Shown: positions 8,280 through 18,351, counted from the first letter of the stretch. The stretch: 64,000 nucleotides of DNA from Williamsia sp. 1138 (GCF_002095435.2 NZ_MJEJ02000033.1:1-64000), one strand, 5' to 3'. Numbers and translations: made by a program. Notes: generated by a model not told the origin, from the letters alone.

Positions 8280-9998
8280 CTACTTGTCTTTCGGCTTCCC
8301 GGGTGGATCGATCGAGTCGGCCTGCGCCAGCTGTTCCGGGGTGATCGCGGAGAACTCACCCGATGGCAGCACGTCGTTCGAGTCGTCCGCAGCCAAGATG
8401 TTGGCATGGGTCCGCAGATCGCGATCGAGGTTGCCCTCGTAGTGGGTTTGCGCCACGATCAGCGGGTCTTTTCGCAGATCCATGTACAACGAGACACACA
8501 TCAGGATCATGACGATCACGAACGGCAGCGCCGCGATGATGGCCATGGTCTTGATGCCCTGCAAAGCGTCGTCGCCGCTCACCCACAACAGCAGTGCAGC
8601 GACCGCACCGGTGAGTGTGCCCCAGAAGATGGTGACGCGTTTGGTCGGTTCGTGCGCCCCTCTTTCTGACAGCGTCCCCATCACCAAGGAGGCGGCATCG
8701 GCCCCCGACACGAAGAAGATCGCGACGAGGATCATGACGAGCACGGAGGCGATCCCGGTGAGCGGCAGGTTACCGAGCATGTCGAACAGCTGACTCTCCG
8801 GCGTCTCGACATCGGCCAAGTTCTTGCCGTCCATCTGCTGCTTGATCGCTGTGCCCCCGAAGATCGCGAACCACACCAGGGACACGATCGTGGGAACGAA
8901 CAGGACGCCGACCACGAACTGGCGGATGGTGCGGCCACGGCTGATCTTGGCGAGGAACATGCCGACGAACGGGGTCCAGGACACCCACCACGCCCAGTAG
9001 AAGATCGTCCAGCCCGCGAGCCAGGTTTCGCCTTCGGCGTCGACCGTCGCCCCCGAACGGGCGGAGAACGAGGTGATGTCGTTGAGGTAGGTGCCGATCG
9101 TCGTAGGCAGGACGTTCAGGATGAAGACGGTGGGGCCCACCACGAAGATGAACAGTGCCAGCACGATGGCCAGCACCATGTTCGTGTTCGACAGCCACTG
9201 AATGCCTTTGGCGACGCCCGAGACCGCGGAGGCCACGAACGCTGCGGTCAGGACGGCGATGATCGCGACCAGCAACAGCTTCGAGGGCTCGTTGAGCCAG
9301 CCGATCTCGACGAAACCCGAACCGATCTGTGCCGCACCGAGTCCCAGAGACGCAACGGTACCGAAGAGCGTGGCGAAGATTGCGAGGATGTCGATGACCT
9401 TGCCGCCCCAGCCATTGGCACGGTGACCGAGGATGGGCGCGAACACGGCGCTGACGAGCTGCCCGCGACCGCAGCGGTACGTGCTGTAGGCAATCGCGAG
9501 TCCGACCACGGCGTACATCGCCCACGGATGAAAGCCCCAGTGGAACATGGTGGTTGCCATCGCCACGCCGACGTCGTCGGCGCTCTGCCCGGGTGGGGCG
9601 TTGACGTAGTGCGTGAGTGGCTCGTTGGCGCCGTAGAACATGAGTCCGATACCCATGCCGGCGCTGAACATCATGGCGATCCAGCTGATGGTGTTGTATT
9701 CCGGCTTCTCGCCGTCGCGCCCGAGCGGGATCTTGCCGAACTTGCTGACGGCGAGATAGATCGCGAACAAGACGAAGAACGTGGCCGAGAGGATGAACAC
9801 CCAGCCCAGGTTCTCGGTGATCCAGGCGAGAACGTCCTGGGTCCTGGTGTTCAGGCTCTCTTTGTCGACGATGCCCCAGATCACGAAGGCGATCACCGCG
9901 GCGGCAGTCACCCCGAACACCACGAGGTCGATACGCGGTTTCGGCCCGGGTACGTCAGGGGTAGGAACTGCGTCGGACGTTTCGGTCTTCAGTGCCAT
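8280..9998 (-). CDS. BCCT-family betaine/carnitine/choline transporter
   Basis: This 572-residue secondary transporter imports compatible solutes, probably with sodium. Family marks are GMGIGLMFYGANEP in the TM3 glycine stretch and the signature YWAWWVSWTPFVGMFLAKIS with the following RGRTIR. About twelve hydrophobic segments lie between residues 25 and 520, flanked by hydrophilic termini that in BetP-type proteins sense osmotic stress. It stands as a single gene between pmt and the arcA operon, and no adjacent betaine-synthesis gene is present. The exact substrate cannot be read from the sequence. Confidence 0.92.
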   Translation of the reverse strand: MALKTETSDAVPTPDVPGPKPRIDLVVFGVTAAAVIAFVIWGIVDKESLNTRTQDVLAWITENLGWVFILSATFFVLFAIYLAVSKFGKIPLGRDGEKPEYNTISWIAMMFSAGMGIGLMFYGANEPLTHYVNAPPGQSADDVGVAMATTMFHWGFHPWAMYAVVGLAIAYSTYRCGRGQLVSAVFAPILGHRANGWGGKVIDILAIFATLFGTVASLGLGAAQIGSGFVEIGWLNEPSKLLLVAIIAVLTAAFVASAVSGVAKGIQWLSNTNMVLAIVLALFIFVVGPTVFILNVLPTTIGTYLNDITSFSARSGATVDAEGETWLAGWTIFYWAWWVSWTPFVGMFLAKISRGRTIRQFVVGVLFVPTIVSLVWFAIFGGTAIKQQMDGKNLADVETPESQLFDMLGNLPLTGIASVLVMILVAIFFVSGADAASLVMGTLSERGAHEPTKRVTIFWGTLTGAVAALLLWVSGDDALQGIKTMAIIAALPFVIVMILMCVSLYMDLRKDPLIVAQTHYEGNLDRDLRTHANILAADDSNDVLPSGEFSAITPEQLAQADSIDPPGKPKDK

Positions 9999-10105
9999 GA
10001 GCTCAATAACATCAGTGTTGGCACTGTTTGTTCAACTTTTGCCGAAGTTTAACTACCTGCTCGTGACCACGTCGCCGCCCATTTTCAATCCGGCAAATGT
10101 GCCGC

Positions 10106-10486
10106 TCACCTGCGCAGAGCCTGGTCCAGCAAGGATTTGATGTGACCGTCGTCGATACGCAATTGTCGCAAGGCGGCAACATGCTCGACGGTCAGGAGCG
10201 CCGCGCGCTGAAGGGTCGAGTCCGCATGGGCTTTGATGAATGATCCCTGCCGTCCCCGGGTCTCGATGACGTCGTCGGCCTCGAGTTCGCGATAGGACCG
10301 CGCGACGGTGTTCGGCGCAAGTGAGAGTTCTTGCGCGAGCGCCCTGACCGTGGGTATCCGGCTTCCGGCGAGAAGCCGTCCGGAGTTGACCAGTTCGATG
10401 ACGCCTCGGCGGACCTGCTCATAGGGTGCGATGTCCGAATCCGGGTCGAGCTCGAGGCCGCTACCACCGTCTTCCCTCATGGTCAC
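10106..10486 (-). CDS. GntR-family regulator, YtrA type
   Basis: This 126-residue protein has an N-terminal winged helix ([15 protein letters not shown], then [26 protein letters not shown], split here by position) and only a short C-terminal tail instead of a ligand domain, typical of the YtrA subgroup. Its start overlaps the arcA stop by four bases (ATGA, 10483-10486), so it is translationally coupled as the last gene of the MFS-arcA-gntR operon. It probably autoregulates this operon. YtrA-type regulators usually control transporters. Confidence 0.85.
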   Translation of the reverse strand: MTMREDGGSGLELDPDSDIAPYEQVRRGVIELVNSGRLLAGSRIPTVRALAQELSLAPNTVARSYRELEADDVIETRGRQGSFIKAHADSTLQRAALLTVEHVAALRQLRIDDGHIKSLLDQALRR

Positions 10487-11742
10487 AACCGGTCACGGGA
10501 CACCGGGCATGACATACACCGGGGTCCGCCACGCCCCGACCCCAGCTCACTTCCGGCGATGGTCAGCACCTCGATGCCCGAATCCTCAAGTCGGCGATTG
10601 GTTTCGACGTTGCGGTCGTAGGCGACGACGACGCCCGGCGCCAACGCGAGCGTGTTGTTCCCGTCATCCCACTGCTCGCGTTCGGCGGTCACCGCATCCA
10701 GTCCGGTGTCGATCACACGGAGTTTCTCGATACCCATCGCTTCGGCCGCGGCCTCGACAAAGGGTTGGGGCCCGGTGACCGAAACCGAATCGCCGCTGTG
10801 GATGGTGAAAGCGGACAACGTGTCCTGGATGACCGGGTACATGACGACGGCGTCGGTGTCGACCATCGTGCACACGGTGTCGAGATGCATCGAGGCGCGG
10901 CGCTGTTCGATGGGCACCGCCAGCACGGTGTGGGCCAAGTTGTCGTCGAACAGACTGCGTGCCAGCGCCTCCGCTCCCGCAGGGGTGGTGCGTTCACCGA
11001 CCCCGACGGCAACCACACCCGGCGCGAGCAACAGCACGTCGCCGCCTTCGACCGGCGCGGTGTGGGACTCGTAGGCCCTGCGCACTCCGAGAAACCTGGG
11101 GTGATGGGCATAGATGAGATCGGTCAACGAGGTCTCCCGGACGCGTGCAGGCAACGCCAGGGACGTGATCGCAAAGCGGTCCCCGATCCAGAACGAACTG
11201 TCTCGCGTGAACAACAGGTTCGGCAGCGGATCGATGGCGAACTCGGCACCGTGATGCATGCGCCACACCAGCGAGGACCGGACGGTGGCGGCTGATTCGG
11301 GCATCTCATCGAAGGTCATCCCCGCCATCAGCACCCGAGCGAGGTCGTTCGCCGACAGCCCCCGGAGTTCGGTGGAGAGATCCTGCGCGAGGTGGTGTCC
11401 CAGGCGGCGCGGGCTGACGGCCGCTGCGATGCCCTGCATCCGGGCCGCGCCGCTGGTCTCGAACGTCTCGGTCAGCAGATCGCCCAGGAGCAGGACCTCC
11501 ACGCCCCGACCGGTGAGCACCTCCGCGAATGCGTCGTGTTCTTCCTGTGCGCGATCGACCCAGGGCAATCCGTCGAACAGCAGCTGATCGCTGTTCCGGG
11601 GGGTCAGTCGCCGCAATTCGTCACCGGGACGGTGCAGCATCACAGTGCGCAACCGGCCGACCTCGGAGTTGGCTCCCAACACCGACTGCTCGGGACTCGA
11701 CGCCCCAGAACTCGAAACCCCAGAACCCGAAACTTCAGACAT
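10483..11742 (-). CDS. arcA: Arginine deiminase
   Basis: ArcA hydrolyses arginine to citrulline and ammonia. The guanidino-binding fold is shown by [46 protein letters not shown] and the C-terminal GGPRCMSCP with the catalytic Cys at residue 409. ATG 11742 gives 419 residues; the upstream extension overlaps the MFS gene and was dropped. The first 17 residues are a low-complexity Ser/Gly stretch. No arcB or arcC is nearby, so this is not a complete fermentative ADI operon. Rv1001 occupies the equivalent position in M. tuberculosis. Confidence 0.93.
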   Translation of the reverse strand: MSEVSGSGVSSSGASSPEQSVLGANSEVGRLRTVMLHRPGDELRRLTPRNSDQLLFDGLPWVDRAQEEHDAFAEVLTGRGVEVLLLGDLLTETFETSGAARMQGIAAAVSPRRLGHHLAQDLSTELRGLSANDLARVLMAGMTFDEMPESAATVRSSLVWRMHHGAEFAIDPLPNLLFTRDSSFWIGDRFAITSLALPARVRETSLTDLIYAHHPRFLGVRRAYESHTAPVEGGDVLLLAPGVVAVGVGERTTPAGAEALARSLFDDNLAHTVLAVPIEQRRASMHLDTVCTMVDTDAVVMYPVIQDTLSAFTIHSGDSVSVTGPQPFVEAAAEAMGIEKLRVIDTGLDAVTAEREQWDDGNNTLALAPGVVVAYDRNVETNRRLEDSGIEVLTIAGSELGSGRGGPRCMSCPVSRDRL

Positions 11743-11761
11743 GAGGTCAACGGTAGTGCGG

Positions 11762-12964
11762 TCAGGGCTCGTTCGCCCGTAAGTTGTCGGTCCCGCGCGG
11801 TGGCAGCGTCTCGCGGGCGAACATCCAGAAGATCGTGGCCACGAATGCGACGGCGCCGGTGACGGCGAACGCCGGCCCGAAACCCCACTGCTGCGCAATG
11901 AATCCGGCGATCACGGGTCCGCTGATCGCACCCAGGTCGGCAACCATCTGATAGGAGGCCAACGCCGGACCCCCCTGTCCGCGACCGGACAGGACGTCGG
12001 CGAGCGCTGCCTGATGGGTCGGCGCGAACAACCCCGAACCGATGCCCGCGACGAATGTCAGCGCACTCGCCACCCAGATGTTTCCGCTGTACCCGAGCAC
12101 GGCTGTGGAGGCGCCCATCAGCAGCAGGCCGGGCAACATGATCGGTCTTCGCCCCAGCGAATCGGACAGTCTGCCCGCCGCGATGATCGCGATGACGTTA
12201 CCCGCCGAGTACACGGCCAGCACCACCCCTGAGATGGCGGCCGATTCTCCGAGACCGTCGACGATGAACAGCGGCACCAATGCCACCCGCACACCCATCG
12301 AGGCCCACCCCTGGGTGAAGGCCGACGACAGGATCGCCCGATAGGCGCTATCGCGCAGCGCCTCCGCGAACGGCATCGCCACCTGGCCGTCACCACCGGG
12401 TAGCGGGCGCCCACCGACGCTACGCAATTGGGTGGCGACCACCGCCGACGCGATCAGCAACGCGACCGCGTAGACGACAAAGGGCATGCGGAGCCCGAAA
12501 CTCACCAGAGCGCTGCCGACCAGCGGTCCCATGATGTTGCCCATCAGGAAGCCCGCACTGAAGTACCCCGAGACCCGCCCCCTGATGTCCGGTGGCGCCA
12601 GGCGGATCATCAACGCCGTGGCCGAGACGGTGAACATCGTCGAACCGATACCGCCGAGCCCCCGGAAGATCAGCAGCTGCCAATACGTCTGGGCGAAAGC
12701 ACATGCGAGGGTCGACGCCGCGACGATCAGCAATCCACTGAGGTAGATCCGGCGCTCGCCGAGGATGCGGACCAGCCGTCCGCTGGCGGGTGCGAACAGC
12801 AGTCGCATCACGGCGAACGCGGAGATGATCACCGACGCCGCCGTGTATCCGACGTTGAAGCTGCGGGCGAACGCAGGCAGAGCCGGCGCGATCAGACCGA
12901 AGCCGAGGGCGATGACGACGTTGGCGCTGAGCAGGACCCATATCTCGCGGGGTATCTGCTTCAC
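11762..12964 (-). CDS. MFS transporter (12-helix type)
   Basis: A 400-residue major facilitator transporter with about twelve hydrophobic helices. The loop 2-3 region reads [21 protein letters not shown] and the second half repeats it as [20 protein letters not shown], the two GxLaDrxGrr motifs. It is the first gene of the minus-strand operon with arcA (20 bases downstream) and gntR. Context suggests transport of arginine, citrulline or a toxic analogue, but that is inference; the sequence looks like general drug-efflux MFS proteins. Confidence 0.85.
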   Translation of the reverse strand: MKQIPREIWVLLSANVVIALGFGLIAPALPAFARSFNVGYTAASVIISAFAVMRLLFAPASGRLVRILGERRIYLSGLLIVAASTLACAFAQTYWQLLIFRGLGGIGSTMFTVSATALMIRLAPPDIRGRVSGYFSAGFLMGNIMGPLVGSALVSFGLRMPFVVYAVALLIASAVVATQLRSVGGRPLPGGDGQVAMPFAEALRDSAYRAILSSAFTQGWASMGVRVALVPLFIVDGLGESAAISGVVLAVYSAGNVIAIIAAGRLSDSLGRRPIMLPGLLLMGASTAVLGYSGNIWVASALTFVAGIGSGLFAPTHQAALADVLSGRGQGGPALASYQMVADLGAISGPVIAGFIAQQWGFGPAFAVTGAVAFVATIFWMFARETLPPRGTDNLRANEP

Positions 12965-13080
12965 GTGGCAAAGCTACCGCCGGGGTGAGCCGAATCCCGA
13001 ATCGCCCCTCGCACACCGCCGATGCCGCGTGCGACGAACGGGTGCCGTACGACTGCCTTCTGTGGCGACGCGGGTTAGCA

Positions 13081-13102
13081 TCTGACAACTGGTGTTATCA
13101 GA
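13081..13102. promoter_or_regulatory. Palindrome upstream of the MpaB-family gene
   Basis: TCTGACAAC-TGGT-GTTATCAGA is a 9-4-9 inverted repeat with one mismatch, 27 bases before the ATG at 13129. Its size fits a TetR-type operator, but no regulator gene lies beside it. Confidence 0.5.
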
Positions 13103-13128
13103 GCACGCGCGCCTGGCGAGGAGCCACA

Positions 13129-13962
13129 ATGCACAAGAATCCGACCCGCACGGCCGATTTGATGACCGCCCTCGGGACCACGATGGGGGTGGCGAACGTC
13201 ATCATGCAGCTCACGCCACCCGAAGTCGGGTACGGCGTCCTCGAAAGCCGGGTCGACGGGGCCAGCACCTTCAAACACCCGTTCAAACGGGCGCGCACCA
13301 CCGGCCAGTATCTGGCCGTGGCGATTCAGGGCAACGACGATGATGCAGCTTACGTGCGCGACAAACTGCGCGCGGTCCATGACCAGGTCACCTCGACCCC
13401 GGACAGCCCCGTCCGTTACAGCGCGAACAACCCGCGCCTGCAGCTGTGGGTTGCGGCGTGCCTGTTCCGGTTCTACGTCGACCAGTACGAGTTCATGTAC
13501 GGCCCTCTGAGCGATTCTTCTGCCGATGCCGTCTACGCCGATGCCGCCCGGCTCGGGACGACGCTCAATGTGCACCCCGGCATGTGGCCCGCGGACCGCG
13601 CGGCGTTCGAGACCTATTGGGCCGAGCAGACGCGCGAGCTCGTCATCGACCCACCGGTTCGGGACATGCTGGTCTCACTCGCCGACCTCAGCTTCTTGCC
13701 GGGCCCGCTCGGGTACCTCGGGACGACACTGCACCGCCTCTTCGGGCGACGACAGCTGTTCATGACCAAGGGGGCGCTACCCGAACCCTTCCGCCGCGCC
13801 ATGGGCTTCGACTGGACTCCGGCCGACGACGTTCGCTACCGCACGGCGATCGACCGGTACCGCAAGATCGACCGCTGCACACCCGGCCTGCTCAAGGGCT
13901 ACAACGAGGTGATGCTCGCAGGCCTGCGGATCCGGCGCCGACTCGGCATCAACGTTTTCTGA
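13129..13962 (+). CDS. MpaB-family (DUF2236) protein
   Basis: The 277-residue product resembles the DUF2236/MpaB-like family, named from a fungal mycophenolic-acid pathway oxygenase, which is common in mycobacteria and gordoniae. Visible conserved parts are FKHPFKRARTTGQYLAVAIQG near residues 45-65, the helix KLRAVHDQV, and YSANNPRLQLWVAACLFRF. A buried His in the first stretch is thought to be a haem ligand in relatives. The ATG at 13129 follows a good ribosome site (GGCGAGGAG); the longer frame upstream has no support. The catalytic role in bacteria is uncertain. Confidence 0.75.
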   Translation: MHKNPTRTADLMTALGTTMGVANVIMQLTPPEVGYGVLESRVDGASTFKHPFKRARTTGQYLAVAIQGNDDDAAYVRDKLRAVHDQVTSTPDSPVRYSANNPRLQLWVAACLFRFYVDQYEFMYGPLSDSSADAVYADAARLGTTLNVHPGMWPADRAAFETYWAEQTRELVIDPPVRDMLVSLADLSFLPGPLGYLGTTLHRLFGRRQLFMTKGALPEPFRRAMGFDWTPADDVRYRTAIDRYRKIDRCTPGLLKGYNEVMLAGLRIRRRLGINVF

Positions 13963-14013
13963 AGACCCCGTTATCGTCTGCGGAGCAGCCAGAAAGGGCT
14001 AGCGTGCACTGAT

Positions 14014-16176
14014 ATGACCCCCATCACCACCCGCAGCGTCTGCAATCTCTGCGAGGCGATCTGTGGCCTGCAGGTCACCGTCGACGCAGGCACGGTCACC
14101 GACATCCGCGGAGACCGGGACGATCCGCTCTCCCGGGGGCACATCTGCCCCAAGGCAACCGCCCTGACCGACCTGCACCTCGACCCCGATCGCCTGCGGA
14201 CCCCGCTGCGCAAGACTGCCGACGGTGGCTGGGAGGACATCAGCTGGAAGGCCGCGACCGCGCTGGTCGCCGAGAAGATCGTCTCGACGCAGGAGCGGCA
14301 TGGGCGCGGCGGCGTGGCCGTGTACACCGGGAATCCGAACGTGCACAGCCTGGGGTTCATCACCCATGGTCTGCCGTTCCTGGGCGCGGTGGGCACCCGC
14401 AACATGTTCTCGGCCACCTCCGCCGATCAGCTACCGATCCAGCTGACCGCGCATCTGATGTATGGGCATCAGCTGCAGATACCCATCCCCGACCTCGATC
14501 ACACCGAGCACCTGCTCATCATCGGTGCGAATCCCGTCGTGTCGAACGGGTCGATGATGACGGCGCCGGACTTCCGCAACCGGATGCGTGAACTGCGCCG
14601 CCGCGGCGGGACCTTGGTGGTGATCGACCCGCGCCGCACCGAGACCGCCGCCATCGCCGACGAACACCACTATGTCCGACCCGGGACCGACGCCGCGCTT
14701 CTGCTCGCAGTGCTTCATGTACTGGTCCACGAGGTGGGCCTCGACGACAAGCGCATCGGTCATCTTCCTCTCGCCGGACTCGATGAGGTCACGACCGCGT
14801 GCCGCAGTACCACGCCCGAGTGGGCAGCAGGCATCACCGGTGTCGACGCTGACGACATCCGTTCGATCGCAACGGATTTCGCCGCAGCCGAGCGCGCAGT
14901 CGCCTACGGCCGGATGGGGGTCTCCACCCAGCAATTCGGCACCTTGTGCCAGTGGGCGATCCAGACCATCAATGCCGTGACCGGCAATCTCGACCGGGTG
15001 GGTGGCGCCCTGTTGACCGATCCCGAAATCGACCTCGTGGCACGTAAACTCAGCGGCCGTGGACATTTCGACAAATGGCGTAGTCGAGTTCGCGATCTCC
15101 CGGAGTTCGGCGGCGAGCTTCCGGTCTCGACGCTGGCGGACGAGATCTCCACGCCGGGCAAGGGGCAGATCAAGACTCTGATCACGGTGGCCGGGAACCC
15201 CGTGTCATCTTCACCCGGCGGCGGTGGCCTCGACAAGGCTCTCGCCGACCTGGACTTCATGGTGTCCATCGACTTCTACGTCAACGAGACCACCCGGCAT
15301 GCCGATCTCATCCTGCCGCCGACGATGATCTTCGAGCGCGACCACTACGACCTGATCTTCCATCAACTCGCAGTGCACAATTCGGCACGCTTCTCCCCTG
15401 CCATCGTCGAGAAGTCGGCCGGCGCCAAACACGATTGGGAGATCTTCCGCGACCTCACGCTGGCGATCACCCGCCGTCGGGCGGCATCGCACGGTTCGGG
15501 CATCACCGGCCTGAAGAGCCGAGCAGCAGCGCTGCAGGCCCAGGTCAAGTCGACGGCCCGCTTGCGCGCGACGCCCCGCACACTTCTCGGGCTACTCCTG
15601 CGAACCGGGCCCGGCGACCTCACGTTGCGGGCGCTGCTCCGGTCACCGTCCGGGGTGGACCTCGGCCCACTACGGCCCGGACTGCGGCGCAAGCTGGTCG
15701 CCGATTCCGGTGTGGTGCAACTGGCTCCACCCCTGATACTGGCGGATCTGAATCGGCTGCACACCGACCTCGTCGGTATCACCGAGGGGCAGCTGCTGTT
15801 GATCGGGCGCAGGCACCTGCGATCGAACAACTCATGGATGAACAACTCACCCAGACTGTCGAAAGGCCAGGCGCGACACCATCTGTTGATGCATCCCAAG
15901 GACCTCGCAGGATGCGGTCTCACCACGGGCGATCGCGCGGTGCTGCGATCGCGCGCAGGCAGCGTCACGGTCACGGTCGCCGAGACGGACGACATCATGC
16001 CCGGGGTGGTCAGCCTGCCCCATGGTTTCGGGCAGCGACGGTCCGGCGTCCGCCTCGCCGTCGCCGGTCAGGTCGATGCACCGTCGGCCAACGATGTCAC
16101 CGACCCCATGCACCTCGACACGGCCTCCGGCAACGCCGTCCTCAACGGCGTGCCGGTGACCGTGACCGCGGTGTGA
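14014..16176 (+). CDS. Molybdopterin oxidoreductase, Fe-S containing
   Basis: This 720-residue DMSO-reductase-family enzyme carries bis-MGD and one [4Fe-4S] cluster. The cluster ligands are visible at the N-terminus: C10-x2-C13-x3-C17 and the distant cysteine in RGHICPKATA. Molybdopterin-binding stretches include LLIIGANPVVSNG, VVIDPRRTETA and the C-terminal GDRAVLRSRAGSVTVTV domain. No Tat signal is present, so it is cytoplasmic. There is no partner electron-transfer gene alongside. Relatives are annotated as biotin-sulfoxide-, nitrate- or formate-type oxidoreductases; the substrate cannot be chosen here. Confidence 0.85.
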   Translation: MTPITTRSVCNLCEAICGLQVTVDAGTVTDIRGDRDDPLSRGHICPKATALTDLHLDPDRLRTPLRKTADGGWEDISWKAATALVAEKIVSTQERHGRGGVAVYTGNPNVHSLGFITHGLPFLGAVGTRNMFSATSADQLPIQLTAHLMYGHQLQIPIPDLDHTEHLLIIGANPVVSNGSMMTAPDFRNRMRELRRRGGTLVVIDPRRTETAAIADEHHYVRPGTDAALLLAVLHVLVHEVGLDDKRIGHLPLAGLDEVTTACRSTTPEWAAGITGVDADDIRSIATDFAAAERAVAYGRMGVSTQQFGTLCQWAIQTINAVTGNLDRVGGALLTDPEIDLVARKLSGRGHFDKWRSRVRDLPEFGGELPVSTLADEISTPGKGQIKTLITVAGNPVSSSPGGGGLDKALADLDFMVSIDFYVNETTRHADLILPPTMIFERDHYDLIFHQLAVHNSARFSPAIVEKSAGAKHDWEIFRDLTLAITRRRAASHGSGITGLKSRAAALQAQVKSTARLRATPRTLLGLLLRTGPGDLTLRALLRSPSGVDLGPLRPGLRRKLVADSGVVQLAPPLILADLNRLHTDLVGITEGQLLLIGRRHLRSNNSWMNNSPRLSKGQARHHLLMHPKDLAGCGLTTGDRAVLRSRAGSVTVTVAETDDIMPGVVSLPHGFGQRRSGVRLAVAGQVDAPSANDVTDPMHLDTASGNAVLNGVPVTVTAV

Positions 16177-16180
16177 GTCG

Positions 16181-17707
16181 TCAGCCCATGTGGGCAGCCG
16201 TCATCGACTGCAGCTCATCTTTTTTCACGCGGACGAGGATCAGCACCACCGGTGTCGCAAGAATCAGTAACCCGGCTGCCCAGGCGAAGGCCGTGGTGTA
16301 GCCGGCGACCTCGGCGGCGATGAACGCCGTCGGGCCCTCGGTGATCGGATTGGTGGAGAGCGAATCGCCTTTCGCCGAGGTATAGACGGTGGTCAGCAGT
16401 GCCGTGCCCAGCGCGCCTCCGACCTGCAGCGTGGCACTCGACAACGCACTCGCTGCGCCGGCGTCGTGATTCGGCACCCCGATCAGCGCCACATTCTGCA
16501 TCGGGACCATCAGCAGGCCCATGCCGAAGCCGAACACGGCAAGGCCTGGGAAGACGCCGGTCCAGTAGGAGCTGTCGACGTCGATCTGGGCGAGCAGCAG
16601 CAGGCCGGCAGCCGCGACCACAGGACCGATGGCCAGCGGGATCCGGGCGCCGACGGTGACCGTCAGCCGCGCCGCCAGTCCCGAGGCGAGCACGATGAAA
16701 ACGGTGATCGGCAGACATGCGACACCAGCCATCATCGGGCTGAACTCCAGGATCGCCTGCAGGTAGATCGCGAGATACAGGGTGCTGCCGATGATCGCGA
16801 CCCCGGCGAGTGTGATGCCGATCAGCGCGGCACCGCGATTGCGATCCCACGGAACAGACAGCGGCAGCAGGGGGTTCGCAGATCGATGCTCGACGAGCAC
16901 GAACACGGTCAGGACGGCCAGACCACCGATGATGAAGCCGAGCGTATCGGGTTCGAGCCAGCCGTGTTCTGCGCGGGTGAAGCCGTAGACCAGTGATCCC
17001 AGACCGATGGCGACGAGCAAGGCGCCCGGGAGGTCATAGCTGGTGTCGCCGTGGGCTTTCGTCTCGACGATGACCGGGACCGCAGCTGCGATCGCAAGGG
17101 CGGCGATGGGGATGTTGACCAGCAGGCACCAGCGCCAGTCGACATACTGGGTCAACGCACCGCCGAGCAGCAGCCCGATCGCGGCGCCCCCACCGGAGAT
17201 CGCGCCATAGACGGCAAAAGCCTTTGCACGCTCGGCACTTCGGGTGAACGTGGTCGTGAGGATCGCCAGCGCGGCAGGGGCCACCAGAGCCGCGAACACG
17301 CCCTGGCCGGCCCGCGCGATGAACAATTCGATCCCGTTCTGCGCGATGCCGCCGATACCGGACATCACCGCGAATCCGACCATTCCGACGAGAAACGAGC
17401 GCTTGCGTCCCCAGTAGTCGGCAATCCGCCCGCCGAGCAGCAGCAACGCGCCGAATGCGAGGGCGTACGAGGTCACCACCCACGCCCGATCGCCGTCGCC
17501 GATTCCGAGTTCGGCCTGGGCGTCGGGTAGGGCGATGGAGACGATCGTCGCGTCCAGGACCACCATCAGCTGAGCAAGCGCAACGATGGTCAGGACGAGC
17601 CACCGTCGCCGGTGATTCGGGTTGTCCTGGTGGTTCGGAGTGTCCAGGTCGGGGTCGAGCTGCGCCGGTTCCGTGCTCACCGGGGCGTCAAAAGGAGAAG
17701 AAGTCAC
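16181..17707 (-). CDS. MFS drug-efflux transporter, DHA2/EmrB-QacA type
   Basis: A 508-residue proton-driven exporter of the 14-helix DHA2 family. The N-terminal helix motif is LAQLMVVLDATIVSIALPDAQ, followed by the classic WVVTSYALAFGALLLLGGRIADYWGRKR. It diverges from a TetR gene, and a perfect 20-bp palindrome lies between the two start codons, so it is very probably repressed by that TetR and induced by an exported compound. Its 3' end lies five bases from the convergent molybdopterin enzyme gene, leaving no room for a terminator. Confidence 0.9.
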   Translation of the reverse strand: MTSSPFDAPVSTEPAQLDPDLDTPNHQDNPNHRRRWLVLTIVALAQLMVVLDATIVSIALPDAQAELGIGDGDRAWVVTSYALAFGALLLLGGRIADYWGRKRSFLVGMVGFAVMSGIGGIAQNGIELFIARAGQGVFAALVAPAALAILTTTFTRSAERAKAFAVYGAISGGGAAIGLLLGGALTQYVDWRWCLLVNIPIAALAIAAAVPVIVETKAHGDTSYDLPGALLVAIGLGSLVYGFTRAEHGWLEPDTLGFIIGGLAVLTVFVLVEHRSANPLLPLSVPWDRNRGAALIGITLAGVAIIGSTLYLAIYLQAILEFSPMMAGVACLPITVFIVLASGLAARLTVTVGARIPLAIGPVVAAAGLLLLAQIDVDSSYWTGVFPGLAVFGFGMGLLMVPMQNVALIGVPNHDAGAASALSSATLQVGGALGTALLTTVYTSAKGDSLSTNPITEGPTAFIAAEVAGYTTAFAWAAGLLILATPVVLILVRVKKDELQSMTAAHMG

Positions 17708-17741
17708 GAGGGAAAAAGGTATGGCACATCGACCCTGAAGT

Positions 17742-17761
17742 CAAACGAACTAGTTCGTTTG
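17742..17761. promoter_or_regulatory. TetR operator, perfect 20-bp palindrome
   Basis: CAAACGAACTAGTTCGTTTG is a perfect dyad in the 68-base gap between the divergent MFS (start 17707) and tetR (start 17776) genes. It lies 34 bases from one start and 14 from the other, so a bound repressor would block both promoters. Confidence 0.85.
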
Positions 17762-17775
17762 GTTACGCTGTGACC

Positions 17776-18351
17776 ATGAGCGGCAAAGATGTCAGTGCGA
17801 CCAAGCAGCGAATCATCGACGCGGCCCGCGCGGAGTTCGCCGATCACGGCCTGGCCGGCGCACGCATCGATCGGATCGCGACCACCGCCAAGGCGAGCAA
17901 GGAGCGGCTCTACGCGTACTACGGCGACAAGGAATCGTTGTTCCACGCGATCCTCGACGAGGACTTCGGCCGCTTCCTCGACTCCGTAGCCTTCGACGCG
18001 GACGATCTGCCGGGTTATGCCGTCGCGGTCTTCGACGACCTCCGCCGCTCACCGCACGTTCAGAGACTGATGTTGTGGGGTCAGCTTCAGGGCCAGGCCG
18101 CTCGCGTCAGGCAGCAGGCCGACGCGAATCCACAGTGGGAGGCCCGCCTCGATGCGATCCGGCGCGCCCAGTCCGCTCGGGTCATCGAAGCGACATGGGA
18201 ACCCGCGGACGTGCTGGCCATGATCTTCGGGATCGTCTCCTGCTGGGTGATCACGCCCGGGTCGGACGGCAACGTCGACCTCGACCCCGACGTCCTCGAG
18301 ACCAGACGCCAGATCGTCAGAGAATCCGTGGGCAAGATCCTCGGCGGATAG
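17776..18351 (+). CDS. TetR-family repressor of the adjacent MFS pump
   Basis: The 191-residue protein has a TetR N-terminal DNA-binding domain: TKQRIIDAARAEFADHGLAG, then IDRIATTAKASKERLYAYYGDKE, split here by position. The C-terminal ligand domain is helical and shows no diagnostic residues. ATG 17776 was chosen; GTG 17770 is in frame just before it, and the longer upstream frame overlaps the pump. The divergent layout and operator dyad make it a local repressor of the DHA2 exporter. A tandem repeat array begins at the base after its stop codon. Confidence 0.9.
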   Translation: MSGKDVSATKQRIIDAARAEFADHGLAGARIDRIATTAKASKERLYAYYGDKESLFHAILDEDFGRFLDSVAFDADDLPGYAVAVFDDLRRSPHVQRLMLWGQLQGQAARVRQQADANPQWEARLDAIRRAQSARVIEATWEPADVLAMIFGIVSCWVITPGSDGNVDLDPDVLETRRQIVRESVGKILGG

